Positions 1 to 11,458 of a DNA stretch of 15,967 nt are shown here, piece after piece. The position numbers and the translations under genes were made by a program. The stretch spans positions 1-15,967 of the forward strand of contig JBOGJI010000042.1 in NCBI GenBank assembly GCA_050747865.1, in the 5' to 3' direction. The notes below the pieces were generated by a model. It made no database searches. It saw nothing but the letters and a program-made list of their open reading frames with translations, and was not told the origin of the DNA. The number at the start of each line of letters is the position of its first letter. The first letter of the stretch is position 1. This DNA comes from JBOGJI01 sp050747865. Its GTDB lineage: Bacteria; Acidobacteriota; Thermoanaerobaculia; Multivoradales; JAHEKO01.

Positions 1-92
1 CTCCTCGACGATGGCACCGCATCGCCTGCGTCGCGGCTCCTTGCATCAGGCCCCACGGCGCTCGCAACGCGACCCACGGGAGATTCCTTCAC
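1..92 (-). CDS. Possible 5' end of an unidentified gene downstream of lpxA (runs off the window)
   Basis: After the lpxA stop codon only one minus-strand frame stays open to the window edge. It could begin at GTG 92-90 and would give about 30 residues starting VKESPVGRVASAVGPDA. The other two minus frames meet stops. No Shine-Dalgarno sequence is well placed; an AGGAG lies 12 bases upstream of the GTG. The piece is too short for family recognition. In many lpx clusters the next gene is an oxidoreductase, lpxI or lpxB, but nothing seen here confirms any of these. It may equally be non-coding spacer. Confidence 0.25.
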   Translation of the reverse strand, partial: MKESPVGRVASAVGPDARSRDAGDAVPSSR

Positions 93-98
93 AGGCTC

Positions 99-923
99 TC
101 AGGACTCCTGCCCGGCTCCCCGCGCGCCGCGCGCCCCGGGCAGGTTGCGGATGATGCCTCGCTCGCTGGCGGCCACGAAGTCGATCAGGGCGTCGACGGT
201 CGGCGTTCCCGCGTGGCGGGCGCGCAGCTCCTCGACCGCGTCCGTGGTGTTGCGGCCCGAGCGCACCAGCACCCGCATCGCCGCCTCGAGCCGGTGCAGC
301 TCCTCGTCGTCGAACTGCTTGCGCTTGAGGCCGACGCGGTTGACCCCCAGGTAGGCGGGCTTCTGCCCCGCCACCTTGGTGAACGGCAGCACATCGCGGG
401 TGATCACCGAGAAGCCGCCGATGTAGGCGTGCGGGCCCACGCGGCAGTGCTGGTGGACCGCGGAGAAGGCGCCGACCACCGCGTAGTCCCCGACGGTGAC
501 GTGGCCGGCCAGGGTGGCGGCGTTGGAGAAGATGGTGTGGCTGCCGACCTCGCAGTCGTGGGCCACGTGGGTGTAGGCCATGAACAGGTTGCCGTCGCCG
601 ATGCGGGTCACGCCGCCGCCCGCTCCGGTGCCGCGATGCACGGTGCAGAATTCGCGGAAGACGTTGCCTTCGCCGACCTCCAGGCTCGTCTCTTCGCCGG
701 CGTATTTGAGGTCCTGGGGCTCGAAACCGAGGCAGGCGTGGGGGAAGATCCGGTTGCGCGGGCCGAACCGGCCGGGTCCCCGCAGGCAGGCCCCCGCGCC
801 CACTTCGCAGCCTTCGCCGAGCACGACGCCGGCCTCGATCACCGCGTGGGGACCGACGCTGACCCCGGCGGCCAGCTCGGCTGCGGGATCGACGACCGCC
901 GTCGGGTGGATGATCGCGCTCAT
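99..923 (-). CDS. lpxA: UDP-N-acetylglucosamine acyltransferase LpxA
   Basis: The enzyme catalyses the first committed step of lipid A synthesis in the cytoplasm, moving a 3-hydroxyacyl chain from acyl carrier protein to the 3-OH of UDP-GlcNAc. The 274-residue product is a left-handed parallel beta-helix of hexapeptide repeats from about residue 5 to 180, starting with IIHPTAVVDP. The catalytic His is H141 in TLAGHV; AHDCEVG (121-127) and AVHQH (155-159) are further active-site landmarks. A helical C-terminal domain follows from about 197 (GLKRKQF). Family length is about 255-270, so this is near full length with a short Gly/Arg-rich tail. The ATG lies 9 bases after the fabZ stop and has no strong Shine-Dalgarno sequence, suggesting coupled translation. 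It is the last certain gene of the minus-strand block. Confidence 0.97.
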   Translation of the reverse strand: MSAIIHPTAVVDPAAELAAGVSVGPHAVIEAGVVLGEGCEVGAGACLRGPGRFGPRNRIFPHACLGFEPQDLKYAGEETSLEVGEGNVFREFCTVHRGTGAGGGVTRIGDGNLFMAYTHVAHDCEVGSHTIFSNAATLAGHVTVGDYAVVGAFSAVHQHCRVGPHAYIGGFSVITRDVLPFTKVAGQKPAYLGVNRVGLKRKQFDDEELHRLEAAMRVLVRSGRNTTDAVEELRARHAGTPTVDALIDFVAASERGIIRNLPGARGARGAGQES

Positions 924-932
924 CGGCCGGGG

Positions 933-1394
933 CTAACGGTCCACCATGGCGGAGGAGACGACGGCTTCGGCGGCGAGCTGGCCGTCGACCAGGGCCCGGC
1001 CCTGCAGGCGGCAGTGGTTGGAGCGCAGGCGCAGGACCTCGACCTCGTAGCGGAGCTGATCCCCGGGGACGACCGGGCGCCGGAAGCGAGCCTTTTCGAT
1101 GCCGGTGAACAGCAGGAGCTTGCCGGCCCGGTCCTCACGCGCGTGCAGCAGCAGAATACCCCCGACCTGAGCCATCCCCTCGATCACCATGACGCCCGGC
1201 ATCACCGGCCGGCCGGGGAAGTGTCCCTGGAAGACCTCCTCGGTGGCGGTCACGTTCTTGATCGCGACGATGCGCCGATCGGGCTCGATCTCCAGCACGC
1301 GGTCGACCAGCAGCAGCGGGTAGCGGTGCGGCAGCACGCTCTGGATCCACTCGACATCCCACTTCTGTCCTGGCGGGCTATTCGTCGGGCTCAA
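933..1394 (-). CDS. fabZ: 3-hydroxyacyl-[acyl-carrier-protein] dehydratase FabZ
   Basis: FabZ dehydrates 3-hydroxyacyl-ACP to trans-2-enoyl-ACP in type II fatty acid synthesis and competes with LpxA and LpxD for the same 3-hydroxyacyl-ACP pool, which explains its position between them. The hotdog fold is recognisable from LPHRYPLLLVDR (21-32). The catalytic pair is H58 (GHFPGRP) and E72 (VMVIEGMAQ). No ATG lies in frame near the N-terminus. I chose TTG 1394-1392 because AAGGAGGAGG (1410-1401) precedes it by 6 bases. This gives 153 residues, the family's usual length, and overlaps the end of lpxD by 17 bases. An in-frame GTG at 1337 would remove the conserved segment before LPHRYP and has no Shine-Dalgarno sequence. 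Function is certain; the exact start is likely but unproven. Confidence 0.95.
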   Translation of the reverse strand: MSPTNSPPGQKWDVEWIQSVLPHRYPLLLVDRVLEIEPDRRIVAIKNVTATEEVFQGHFPGRPVMPGVMVIEGMAQVGGILLLHAREDRAGKLLLFTGIEKARFRRPVVPGDQLRYEVEVLRLRSNHCRLQGRALVDGQLAAEAVVSSAMVDR

Positions 1395-2415
1395 CCTCGA
1401 CCTCCTCCTTGCCGCTCCCCCGCTCCAGCCGTCGCAGGCGGCGCCACAGCTCCTCCAACCGCCCCGCCAGGGCCTGCTCGCGGCGCCAGCGCGCCACCGG
1501 CCGGGCAGGATATCCCGCCACGATCTGCCCCGCCGGCACCGACTGCAGCACCACCGAAGCCGCGGCCACCTGCACGCCGTCGCCCAGCTCGATGTGGCCC
1601 ACCACGCCGGCCTGGCCGCCCAGCGCCACGCCCCGTCCCAGCCGGGTGCTTCCGGCGATGCCGGTTTGCGCCACCAGCATACTGTGCTCGCCGACCGTGA
1701 CGTTGTGGCCGACCTGGACCAGGTTGTCGATCTTGGTGCCGCCGCCGATGCGGGTCTCCGCCAGCATCGCCCGGTCGATGGTCGTGTTGGCGCCCACCTC
1801 GACGTCGTCCTCGAGGACGACACAACCTACCTGCGGCACCTTGACGTGGCGCCCCTCGTGGGTCGCGAATCCGTAGCCGTCGCTCCCCAGCACGGCACCC
1901 GCGTGCAGGATGCAGCGGGCGCCCACACGCGTCGCGTCGTAGAGGACGACCCGCGGATGGACCCAGGTGTCCTCGCCGACGCGGCAGCCGCGGCCGATGA
2001 CGGTGCCGGCGCCCAGCACCACGCGATCGCCAATCTCGGTCCCTTCGCCGATCACCACGTACGGCCCGATCGAAACCTCCGCTCCCAGGCGGCAATCCGG
2101 CGCGACCACGGCGGTCGAATGCACTCCCGGCGGCGGGCGCCAGGCCGGATGGAATCTCTCGAGGATGCGCGCCAGGGCCCATGACGGATCGCGCGCCACC
2201 AGCAGATCGTGGCCAGTGGCCGCCGTCCAGTCCTCGCCGACGAGCAGGGCCCCGGCGCGGCTGGACTCGGCCTGCTGCCGGTACCGCGAATGGGTGACGA
2301 AGGAGAGATGCTCGGCCTCGGCGGTCGTCAGGGTGCGCACTCCGGCGATGCGGCGCTGCCCGTCGCCCGCGACGCGCCCTCCGACCTCGGCCGCCAGCTC
2401 GTCGAGAGTCAGCAC
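1378..2415 (-). CDS. lpxD: UDP-3-O-(3-hydroxyacyl)glucosamine N-acyltransferase LpxD
   Basis: LpxD adds the second 3-hydroxyacyl chain, N-linked at position 2, to UDP-3-O-acyl-glucosamine in lipid A synthesis. The product is 345 residues, matching the family. Domains in order: an N-terminal uridine-binding domain (about 1-98, with LSFVTHSRY at 37-45), a hexapeptide-repeat beta-helix (about 100-300) and a C-terminal helix (about 305-332). The catalytic His is H237 in NLVQVGHNV; GSDGYGF (177-183) is a family signature. The start is GTG 2415-2413, because the nearby ATG at 2423 is out of frame. No good Shine-Dalgarno sequence is visible, and a strong hairpin (2424-2461) ends 8 bases before the start, so translation may be controlled there. 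The last residues (KEEVEVEPDE) are encoded by the DNA that also supplies the fabZ ribosome site. Confidence 0.96.
   Translation of the reverse strand: MLTLDELAAEVGGRVAGDGQRRIAGVRTLTTAEAEHLSFVTHSRYRQQAESSRAGALLVGEDWTAATGHDLLVARDPSWALARILERFHPAWRPPPGVHSTAVVAPDCRLGAEVSIGPYVVIGEGTEIGDRVVLGAGTVIGRGCRVGEDTWVHPRVVLYDATRVGARCILHAGAVLGSDGYGFATHEGRHVKVPQVGCVVLEDDVEVGANTTIDRAMLAETRIGGGTKIDNLVQVGHNVTVGEHSMLVAQTGIAGSTRLGRGVALGGQAGVVGHIELGDGVQVAAASVVLQSVPAGQIVAGYPARPVARWRREQALAGRLEELWRRLRRLERGSGKEEVEVEPDE
1401..1410 (-). promoter_or_regulatory. Strong ribosome binding site for fabZ inside the lpxD 3' end
   Basis: On the minus strand the bases read AAGGAGGAGG, followed by TCGAGG and then the TTG codon at 1394. 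A 6-base spacing from the AGGAGG core is near optimal. It decides the fabZ start, as no other candidate start has such a site. The same bases encode Lys-Glu-Glu-Val in LpxD. Confidence 0.7.
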
Positions 2416-2423
2416 CGGCTCAT

Positions 2424-2461
2424 AGAGTCTGTGACCCTGTCTCCCGTGGGTCGCAGACTCT
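2424..2461 (-). promoter_or_regulatory. Intercistronic hairpin between skp and lpxD
   Basis: Two 14-base arms at 2424-2437 and 2448-2461 are inverted repeats with one mismatch, and are separated by a 10-base loop (2438-2447). The mismatch is a G-T type pair in one RNA orientation. In the minus-strand transcript the stem begins 5 bases after the skp stop codon and ends 8 bases before the lpxD GTG. No T-tract follows, so it does not look like a standard intrinsic terminator. It could stabilise the upstream message, attenuate transcription or mask the lpxD translation start; the sequence alone does not say which. Confidence 0.65.
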
Positions 2462-2466
2462 CATCG

Positions 2467-3060
2467 TCAGCCCTCGGAGCCCTTGTCGCCTTCGGCATCA
2501 CCGCCCGGCGCCGGCGGCTCTCCCGTATCCGCGGCGTTGAATCGCTCAAGGACGCGATCGGTGATGTCGACGGAGTCCTGGGCGAACAGCAGGCCGCTCT
2601 CGAACTTGCGGAAGATCAAGGCGTAGCCCCCCTCGTTGGCGACCTGCTGGATCACCGGCATGATCTGGCGGTCGATCTCCTGGAAGGCGCGGTCCTGCTG
2701 TTGGTTGAGCTCGCGTTGCGCGTCGTCGCGCAGGCGGCGCAGGGCGATCACCTTCTCCTCGATCTCGGCGGCCAGCTCTGCCTTGCGCGCCTGGGCGAGG
2801 GACAGGTCGCCCTCTTCGAGCCGCGTGCGCAGGTTGTTGATCTCCTGCTCGCGGGCGGCGATCTCCTGCTGCTTCTGGTCGAACAGCCCCTTCAGCCGCT
2901 CGAGGGCGTTGCGGCCGGCGGAGGATTCCTCGAGCAGCCGCTGGGTGTCGACCACGGCGACCCGCGCGGCCGCCGCGGCCTGGCCCTGCTGCGCGAGCAA
3001 AGGTGTGGCGGAGGCGAGCAGCGACGCCCCCGCGGCGATGCGAAGCAATCCTTTCATCAT
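2467..3060 (-). CDS. skp: Skp/OmpH-family periplasmic chaperone
   Basis: Skp proteins hold unfolded outer-membrane proteins in the periplasm and hand them to BamA, encoded immediately upstream. The product is 197 residues. It starts with a signal peptide (MMKGLLRIAAGASLLASA, cleavage probably after the LLA at 21-23). The conserved N-terminal strand is RVAVVDTQRLLEES (33-46). A long coiled-coil follows (about 48-135), rich in Glu, Gln, Arg and Leu, and then the returning strand GYALIFRK (145-152), which completes the trimerisation core. An acidic, Gly/Pro-rich tail (178-197) is unusual but probably harmless. Two adjacent ATG codons (3060 and 3057) are possible starts; GGAG lies 7 bases before the first. 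The bamA stop is 29 bases upstream. Confidence 0.92.
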   Translation of the reverse strand: MMKGLLRIAAGASLLASATPLLAQQGQAAAAARVAVVDTQRLLEESSAGRNALERLKGLFDQKQQEIAAREQEINNLRTRLEEGDLSLAQARKAELAAEIEEKVIALRRLRDDAQRELNQQQDRAFQEIDRQIMPVIQQVANEGGYALIFRKFESGLLFAQDSVDITDRVLERFNAADTGEPPAPGGDAEGDKGSEG

Positions 3061-3089
3061 ACGTAGTCTCCGAGTTGCGAATACCAGGA

Positions 3090-5489
3090 TCAGAATGTCG
3101 TGCCGATGCTGAACTGGAAGGACTCGAACCGGTCCGGGAACTCGACGCTCTCGAGTGGATCCAGGTTTTCGGCCCAGATGAACCGCAACGGCGCGCCGAG
3201 AATGGGCACGAAGATGCGCAGCTCGAGGCCGGCGCTCATGCGCAGATCCTCGAGATCATAGGCCGACTGGTCCGGCGCCCAGACGTTGCCGGCGTCGAGG
3301 AAGGCGAGCAGCCGGAACGGCTCGCCGAGCACGAGATGAAACTCCGTGTTGAGCTGCAGCATCCTCTCGCCGCCGAGCGGACCGCCGAACTCGTCGATCC
3401 GGATGCTCTCATCCTCATTGCGCACGACGATCGAGCGGAAACGGAACCCGCGAAGCGTCTGCTCGCCGCCCAAGGCATACCGGTCGCTGCGGAACAGCAG
3501 GCCGCCGCCGTCGATCAGGTCCATGTACCCGGCCCGGACGTGGCCGCCCCAGACGGTCGTCACCGGCTGCCGGCTCAACGGCTGCCAGAGACTGAAGGCC
3601 AGCTCGGGCCGTAGGAAGTGGGTGTCTCCGCCCATCGCGTCGCCGACATAGTCGACGCCGAGATTGAAGCGCACGCCGTGGGTCGGGAAGAGGGGATTGT
3701 CGCGGTTGTCGAACGAATACGCCGGCCGGATCGATGCCAACCGACGCTCGAAGTCGATACGGGGGGCATCCTCGTCCGGAACCAGGATCTGCCGGATCTC
3801 GTCCTCTCGGTACGTGTAGCTGATGCCGGCGCTGCCGAAGACGCCCAGATTGCGTCCGTAGGAGACTGTACCCCCGAGCGTTTCCTCGAAGTAATCCTCC
3901 ACGTTGAACAGAGAACCGTAGTCCAGCTCGCGCTGGAACACCTGGAATCCGATACTCTGCGGCCGGTCCAGGAACCAGGGAGCGGCATAGGAGAGGTCGA
4001 TGGAGTCGGTGTAGCGGCCCGAGGAATAGGAACCTCCGAGCGTCTCGCCGCGGCCCATGAAGTTGCGCGAGCGGACCATGAACTGGCCGAAGAAGCCGTC
4101 CAGCTCGCTCCAGCCGGCGCCGAACTGCAGCTCGGTGCGGTCTCCCTCCTCTCCCTTCACCATCACGTCGACGGTCTTGTCCTCCGGGTTGACGTCCAGG
4201 CCGACCGGATCGTCCTCGTCCGGCTCCCAGTACTGCAGCTGGCCCAGCCGCCTCAAGCTGGTGCGCAGCGCCCCGGTGTTGAACACCAGGCCCTCCTGGA
4301 TCAGCATCTCGCGGCGCAGCACCTTATCCCGCGTCTTGGAGTTGCCGTCGAACTCCATGCGGCCCACCCGGTACTGCTCGTCCTCGGCCACGTGGATGAT
4401 CACGTCCGCCACCTGCCCTTCGCGCTCCACCAGCTCGGGCTCCACCCGCGCCTGGATGAAGCCGGAGTTGTTGTAGGCCTCGGTGACCTTCTCCACGAAC
4501 CCGTCGATGCGGTTGGCCCGCAGCCAGTCCCCGGACGGGCGCTCGAACAGGGCCAGGACCTGGTCGTCCTTGAACTTCTCGTTTCCCTCGATCTCGATGG
4601 AGCCCATCTTCCACCGCTCCCCCTCCTCGACCGGGACGGTCAGGAAGAGGCGCCGCTTGCGCTCGTCGGCTTCTTGGGCCTCGGGCTTGAGCGCCCGCAC
4701 CTCGGTCACGGGCTCGCCCAGGTGCACGTTCTTGTACCCCTCGTTGCGGTAGACGTCGCGTACCGCCTGCAGGTCCTCGGCCAGCGTCGCCGGGTTGTAG
4801 ATGTCGCGCTTGCGCATGCGCGCGATCAGCCCGGACTCCTTGGTCTTCTTCATCGCCCAGCGCAGCCGCCGGTCGCTGAACACCGAGTTGCCGTCGAACA
4901 CGATGTCCTCGATGCGCACCTTGTTGCCCTCGTCGACGGTGAAGACCACCCGCCGCTCATTGGCGGCGACCTCCTCGATCCGGTAGTCGGCCTGCGCCAG
5001 GCGGAAGCCACGCTCCGCGTAGAGCCCCTCGATGGCGGCCTTCAGCCGCTCCACCTCGCCGCGGGAGAGCGGGCCCCCTTCGACCAGGTTGATGCGCTCG
5101 ATCGCCATGCGGTCGCTGATGTCGGTCTGGTTGACCTTGTCCAGCCCCTCGTAGACGATCGAGCGCAGCACCGGCCGGTCCTCGACCTTGAGGCGCAGCC
5201 GCACGCCGTCCCCCTGCGCCTCGGCCTCCACGTCGATGTCGTCGATGAGCTGGCGCTGCCACAGGCGGTGGATGCTCTGGTTGAGGGCCTCGGGGTCAAA
5301 CGCCTGCCCCTCTGCCAGGCCCAGGTAGTAGAGCAAGGTGTCCTGCGTCAGCGAGGTGCCGCCCTCCACGGCGATGGCGCGGATGGGGCGCCCGGTGAGG
5401 TCCTGCTGCGGCTCGGCGGCGGGAGGGATCGCCAGCAGGCAGGCCAGCAGCAGAAGGGCGGATGTCGCGCTCTGTCTCGTCGTCTTCAT
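3090..5489 (-). CDS. bamA: Outer membrane protein assembly factor BamA
   Basis: BamA is the core of the beta-barrel assembly machine and inserts barrel proteins into the outer membrane. The product is 799 residues. A signal peptide (1-26) is followed by five POTRA domains, roughly 35-104, 105-187, 190-293, 294-371 and 374-448; the third carries a charged insertion near 265-280. The 16-stranded barrel (about 455-799) contains the lid-loop motif RGF at 680-682 in EQTLRGFRFR, and the chain ends in Phe (SIGTTF), the usual outer-membrane barrel C-terminal signal. I chose ATG 5489 rather than 5525 because AGGAG (5500-5496) sits 6 bases before it and the signal peptide then begins directly with MKTTRQ. 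The gene follows clpC by 48 bases and precedes skp, the classic order. Confidence 0.97.
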   Translation of the reverse strand: MKTTRQSATSALLLLACLLAIPPAAEPQQDLTGRPIRAIAVEGGTSLTQDTLLYYLGLAEGQAFDPEALNQSIHRLWQRQLIDDIDVEAEAQGDGVRLRLKVEDRPVLRSIVYEGLDKVNQTDISDRMAIERINLVEGGPLSRGEVERLKAAIEGLYAERGFRLAQADYRIEEVAANERRVVFTVDEGNKVRIEDIVFDGNSVFSDRRLRWAMKKTKESGLIARMRKRDIYNPATLAEDLQAVRDVYRNEGYKNVHLGEPVTEVRALKPEAQEADERKRRLFLTVPVEEGERWKMGSIEIEGNEKFKDDQVLALFERPSGDWLRANRIDGFVEKVTEAYNNSGFIQARVEPELVEREGQVADVIIHVAEDEQYRVGRMEFDGNSKTRDKVLRREMLIQEGLVFNTGALRTSLRRLGQLQYWEPDEDDPVGLDVNPEDKTVDVMVKGEEGDRTELQFGAGWSELDGFFGQFMVRSRNFMGRGETLGGSYSSGRYTDSIDLSYAAPWFLDRPQSIGFQVFQRELDYGSLFNVEDYFEETLGGTVSYGRNLGVFGSAGISYTYREDEIRQILVPDEDAPRIDFERRLASIRPAYSFDNRDNPLFPTHGVRFNLGVDYVGDAMGGDTHFLRPELAFSLWQPLSRQPVTTVWGGHVRAGYMDLIDGGGLLFRSDRYALGGEQTLRGFRFRSIVVRNEDESIRIDEFGGPLGGERMLQLNTEFHLVLGEPFRLLAFLDAGNVWAPDQSAYDLEDLRMSAGLELRIFVPILGAPLRFIWAENLDPLESVEFPDRFESFQFSIGTTF

Positions 5490-5537
5490 CGTCTGCTCCT
5501 CGTCGCGCACAGAGGTATCGTCCATGCGGATGTGACG

Positions 5538-7958
<2,421 letters not shown>

Positions 7959-7985
7959 GTGAGGCAGCTCGTAAGTCTCGTCTAA

Positions 7986-8669
7986 TCAGGCACTAATGGA
8001 TGTCAATCTCCCCTCTTCCAGGGTCAGGACTCTACCACAGCGACGGGCCATCTCCGGATTGTGGGTGACCAGGACGGCGGTGGTTCCGTGTGTCCGCTGC
8101 AGCGCCAGCAGATGCGAGAAGACTTGCTCGCCGCTCACCGGATCCAGATTGCCGGTCGGCTCGTCCACCAGCAGCAACGGTGGCGACATCAGGAGAGCAC
8201 GACCGATGGCCACCCGCTGGCGCTCACCGCCGGAGAGCTGGCTCGGATAGTGGTCCATACGGTGCTCCAATCCCACTTCGCGCAGCAAGTCGCGTGCCCT
8301 CTCCGCCACCTCCGCCGCCGGCCGGCCGGCGATGCGGCCGGGCAGCATCACGTTCTCCAGGGCCGTGAAGTCGGCGAGCAGCTCGTGGAACTGGAAGACG
8401 AAGCCGATGGTGCGGTTGCGGAAGCTCGCCTGCCGGGTCGCCGGGAGCTTGCTGAGCTCGCGGTCCGCGACCAGGATGCTGCCCCGGTCCGGCCGGTCGA
8501 GGGCCCCCAGCAGATGCAGGAGCGTGGACTTGCCGGCGCCCGACGGCCCGACGATGGCGACGAATTCCCCCGGCGTCACCTCCAGGTCGACACCTTTCAA
8601 CACCTCCACCACCCGCGCGCCGTCGACGTAGGCCTTCTCCACCCCGCGGGCGGTGACCGCGACGCTCAT
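7986..8669 (-). CDS. lolD: Lipoprotein-releasing ABC transporter ATP-binding protein LolD
   Basis: LolD powers release of outer-membrane lipoproteins from the inner membrane to a periplasmic carrier. The 227-residue product has Walker A GPSGAGKST (41-49), the ABC signature LSGGERQ (145-151), Walker B LLLVDEP (165-171) and the switch His in VTHN (201-204). The segment FQFHELLADFTALENVMLPG (92-111) is typical of LolD and separates it from generic MacB/FtsE ATPases. The start is the ATG at 8669, which overlaps the end of lolC by 4 bases (ATGA), indicating translational coupling. The frame stays open far upstream across lolC, but that extension has no family similarity. Confidence 0.95.
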   Translation of the reverse strand: MSVAVTARGVEKAYVDGARVVEVLKGVDLEVTPGEFVAIVGPSGAGKSTLLHLLGALDRPDRGSILVADRELSKLPATRQASFRNRTIGFVFQFHELLADFTALENVMLPGRIAGRPAAEVAERARDLLREVGLEHRMDHYPSQLSGGERQRVAIGRALLMSPPLLLVDEPTGNLDPVSGEQVFSHLLALQRTHGTTAVLVTHNPEMARRCGRVLTLEEGRLTSISA

Positions 8670-9852
8670 CGGCGCAGCGCCTCCACCGGATCGAGCGCCG
8701 CCGCACGCCGGGCGACGAACCAGGCGCCGCCCATGGCCAGCGCCGCCGCCACGGCCAGCACCTGGGCCACCTCGCCCGGCCGCACGCGAAACGGCACGTA
8801 GTCGATGAAATAGACGTCGCCGGTGAGCTTCAAGAGGCGGGCGTGATCGAGCCACAGGGCCGCGGTGACGCCGCCCAGGGTGCCGATGGCCGCCGCGGCC
8901 AGGGCGAGCAGCCCGCCCAGCCACAGGAAGGCCCGCCGGAGCTGGCGCGGAGTCGCCCCCGAGGTGGCCAGCATCCCCAGCTCGGGCCGCTTGTTGGAGA
9001 CGATCAGCGCCAGGTCGGCGATCAATGCCAGCGCGGCGACCAGGGCGATCAGTGACACGGCCACGAACAGTAGGGTCTTCTCGAGGCGCAGGGCGAAAAG
9101 CAAGGGGCGGTTGAGCTCCCGCCAGGTGGCGACCTCGGCCCCGGGGGGAAGCGCCTCGCGCAGCCGTCGGGCAAGGCCCTGGATGCTCGCGCCGGGGGCG
9201 GCCTCGACCTCCAGACGCTTCTCGGGGTTGCCGAAGAGGCTCTGCGCCTGTGGCAGCGGCACGGCGATCCGCTCCTCCTCCTCGGTGCGACCGGCGCCGT
9301 AGATGCCGGCCACCTCCATGCGCCGGACGCGCGGCTGCGGGCCGAACGGCGTCAAGGTGGGCAGATTCGAGGCGACCTCCACGACCTGCCCCGCCCGCAG
9401 CCCCCACAGCGTGGCCAGGCGCTCGCTCACGTAGACCCCGGCGCCGATCTCCGGTGCCTGCGTCGCGAACGAGGCCGGCAGCCGCTCTTCGAAACCGGTC
9501 ACCCGCACCGGACGGATGCGGCCGGCGGAGATCAGCCATCCCCGCCCCTCGACCAGCCACTGGCTGAAGCGGACCTGCGGGTGCTCGGCGACGGCGCGGC
9601 GCACGGCCTCCTCGGTCTCGGGGGCGGCCCCCATCACCTCGAGGTCCGGCGTGCGGGCCCGCACCTCGCCGAGCAGCACGTCGTGGAAGCCGGCGAGCGC
9701 CGCCAGCGACAGGATCAGCGCCGCCACGCCGAGGGCCAGCCCGCCCGCCGCCACCGTCGACAGGAAGGTGACGAAGGCGTCCCGGCGCGTGCTCCTCAGG
9801 TAGCGCAGGGCGAGGGTGAGCGAAAACGGCAAGGCGAGCGGCGGCCGCCGGC

Positions 9853-9856
<4 letters not shown>
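8666..9856 (-). CDS. lolC: Lipoprotein-releasing ABC transporter permease (LolC/LolE family)
   Basis: Inner-membrane permease partner of LolD. The 396 residues give the expected topology: a transmembrane segment at about 28-56, a periplasmic MacB-like domain (about 60-255), then three further segments (about 259-287, 309-335 and 363-383). Family landmarks are SNKRPELGMLATSGAT (287-302), VYFIDYVPFRV (348-358) and the final ALDPVEALRR. Start is GTG 9856-9854, overlapping the lysS stop by 4 bases (GTGA). Only one permease is present next to lolD, so the complex may be a homodimer of this protein, or a second permease may be encoded elsewhere. Family membership is secure; the C versus E label is only positional. 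Confidence 0.93.
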
Positions 9857-11337
<1,481 letters not shown>

Positions 11338-11390
11338 GGTGGTTCGATGGCGGGCGTTTCTTTGCGGCGCGAACGATATCCCACTCCCGC

Positions 11391-11425
11391 CCTGATCCCT
11401 GACCCCTGACCCCTGATCCCTGGGT
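11391..11425. repeat. Short heptanucleotide tandem repeat (CCTGAYC) between divergent operons
   Basis: Four consecutive 7-base units read CCTGATC, CCTGACC, CCTGACC and CCTGATC on the plus strand (11391-11418). A degenerate fifth unit, CCTGGGT, runs to 11425. The order of variants is symmetrical (A-B-B-A). It lies in the 121-base spacer between lysS and pnp, upstream of both. Such short intergenic heptad arrays are found in several bacterial groups; what this one does is unknown. Confidence 0.85.
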
Positions 11426-11440
11426 GGACGGACGGGGGTT

Positions 11441-11449
11441 TGGTACGCT
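11441..11449 (+). promoter_or_regulatory. Putative extended -10 promoter of pnp
   Basis: TGGTACGCT fits TGN-TANNNT, an extended -10 element. It ends 9 bases before the pnp ATG, so transcription would start within about 3 bases of the start codon, giving a leaderless or nearly leaderless message. Consistent with that, no Shine-Dalgarno sequence precedes the ATG. The same nonamer with one change lies upstream of hpt. No convincing -35 box is visible. Confidence 0.4.
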
Positions 11450-11458
11450 GCGCGCCGC

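Noticed and set aside
1355..1362. A frameshift at the fabZ start: GTG at 1362 would read in frame (GTG GAT GTC GAG) if one G of the GGG run were absent
   Set aside because: Tempting, as it would give a typical FabZ N-terminus. However, the in-frame TTG at 1394 with a strong Shine-Dalgarno sequence explains the gene without a sequence error. Read-level checking of the G run would settle it.
213..1700. A 495-codon plus-strand open frame antisense to lpxA, fabZ and lpxD
   Set aside because: It covers three certain genes and ends in Pro/Ala/Arg-rich low-complexity sequence; a codon-bias shadow.
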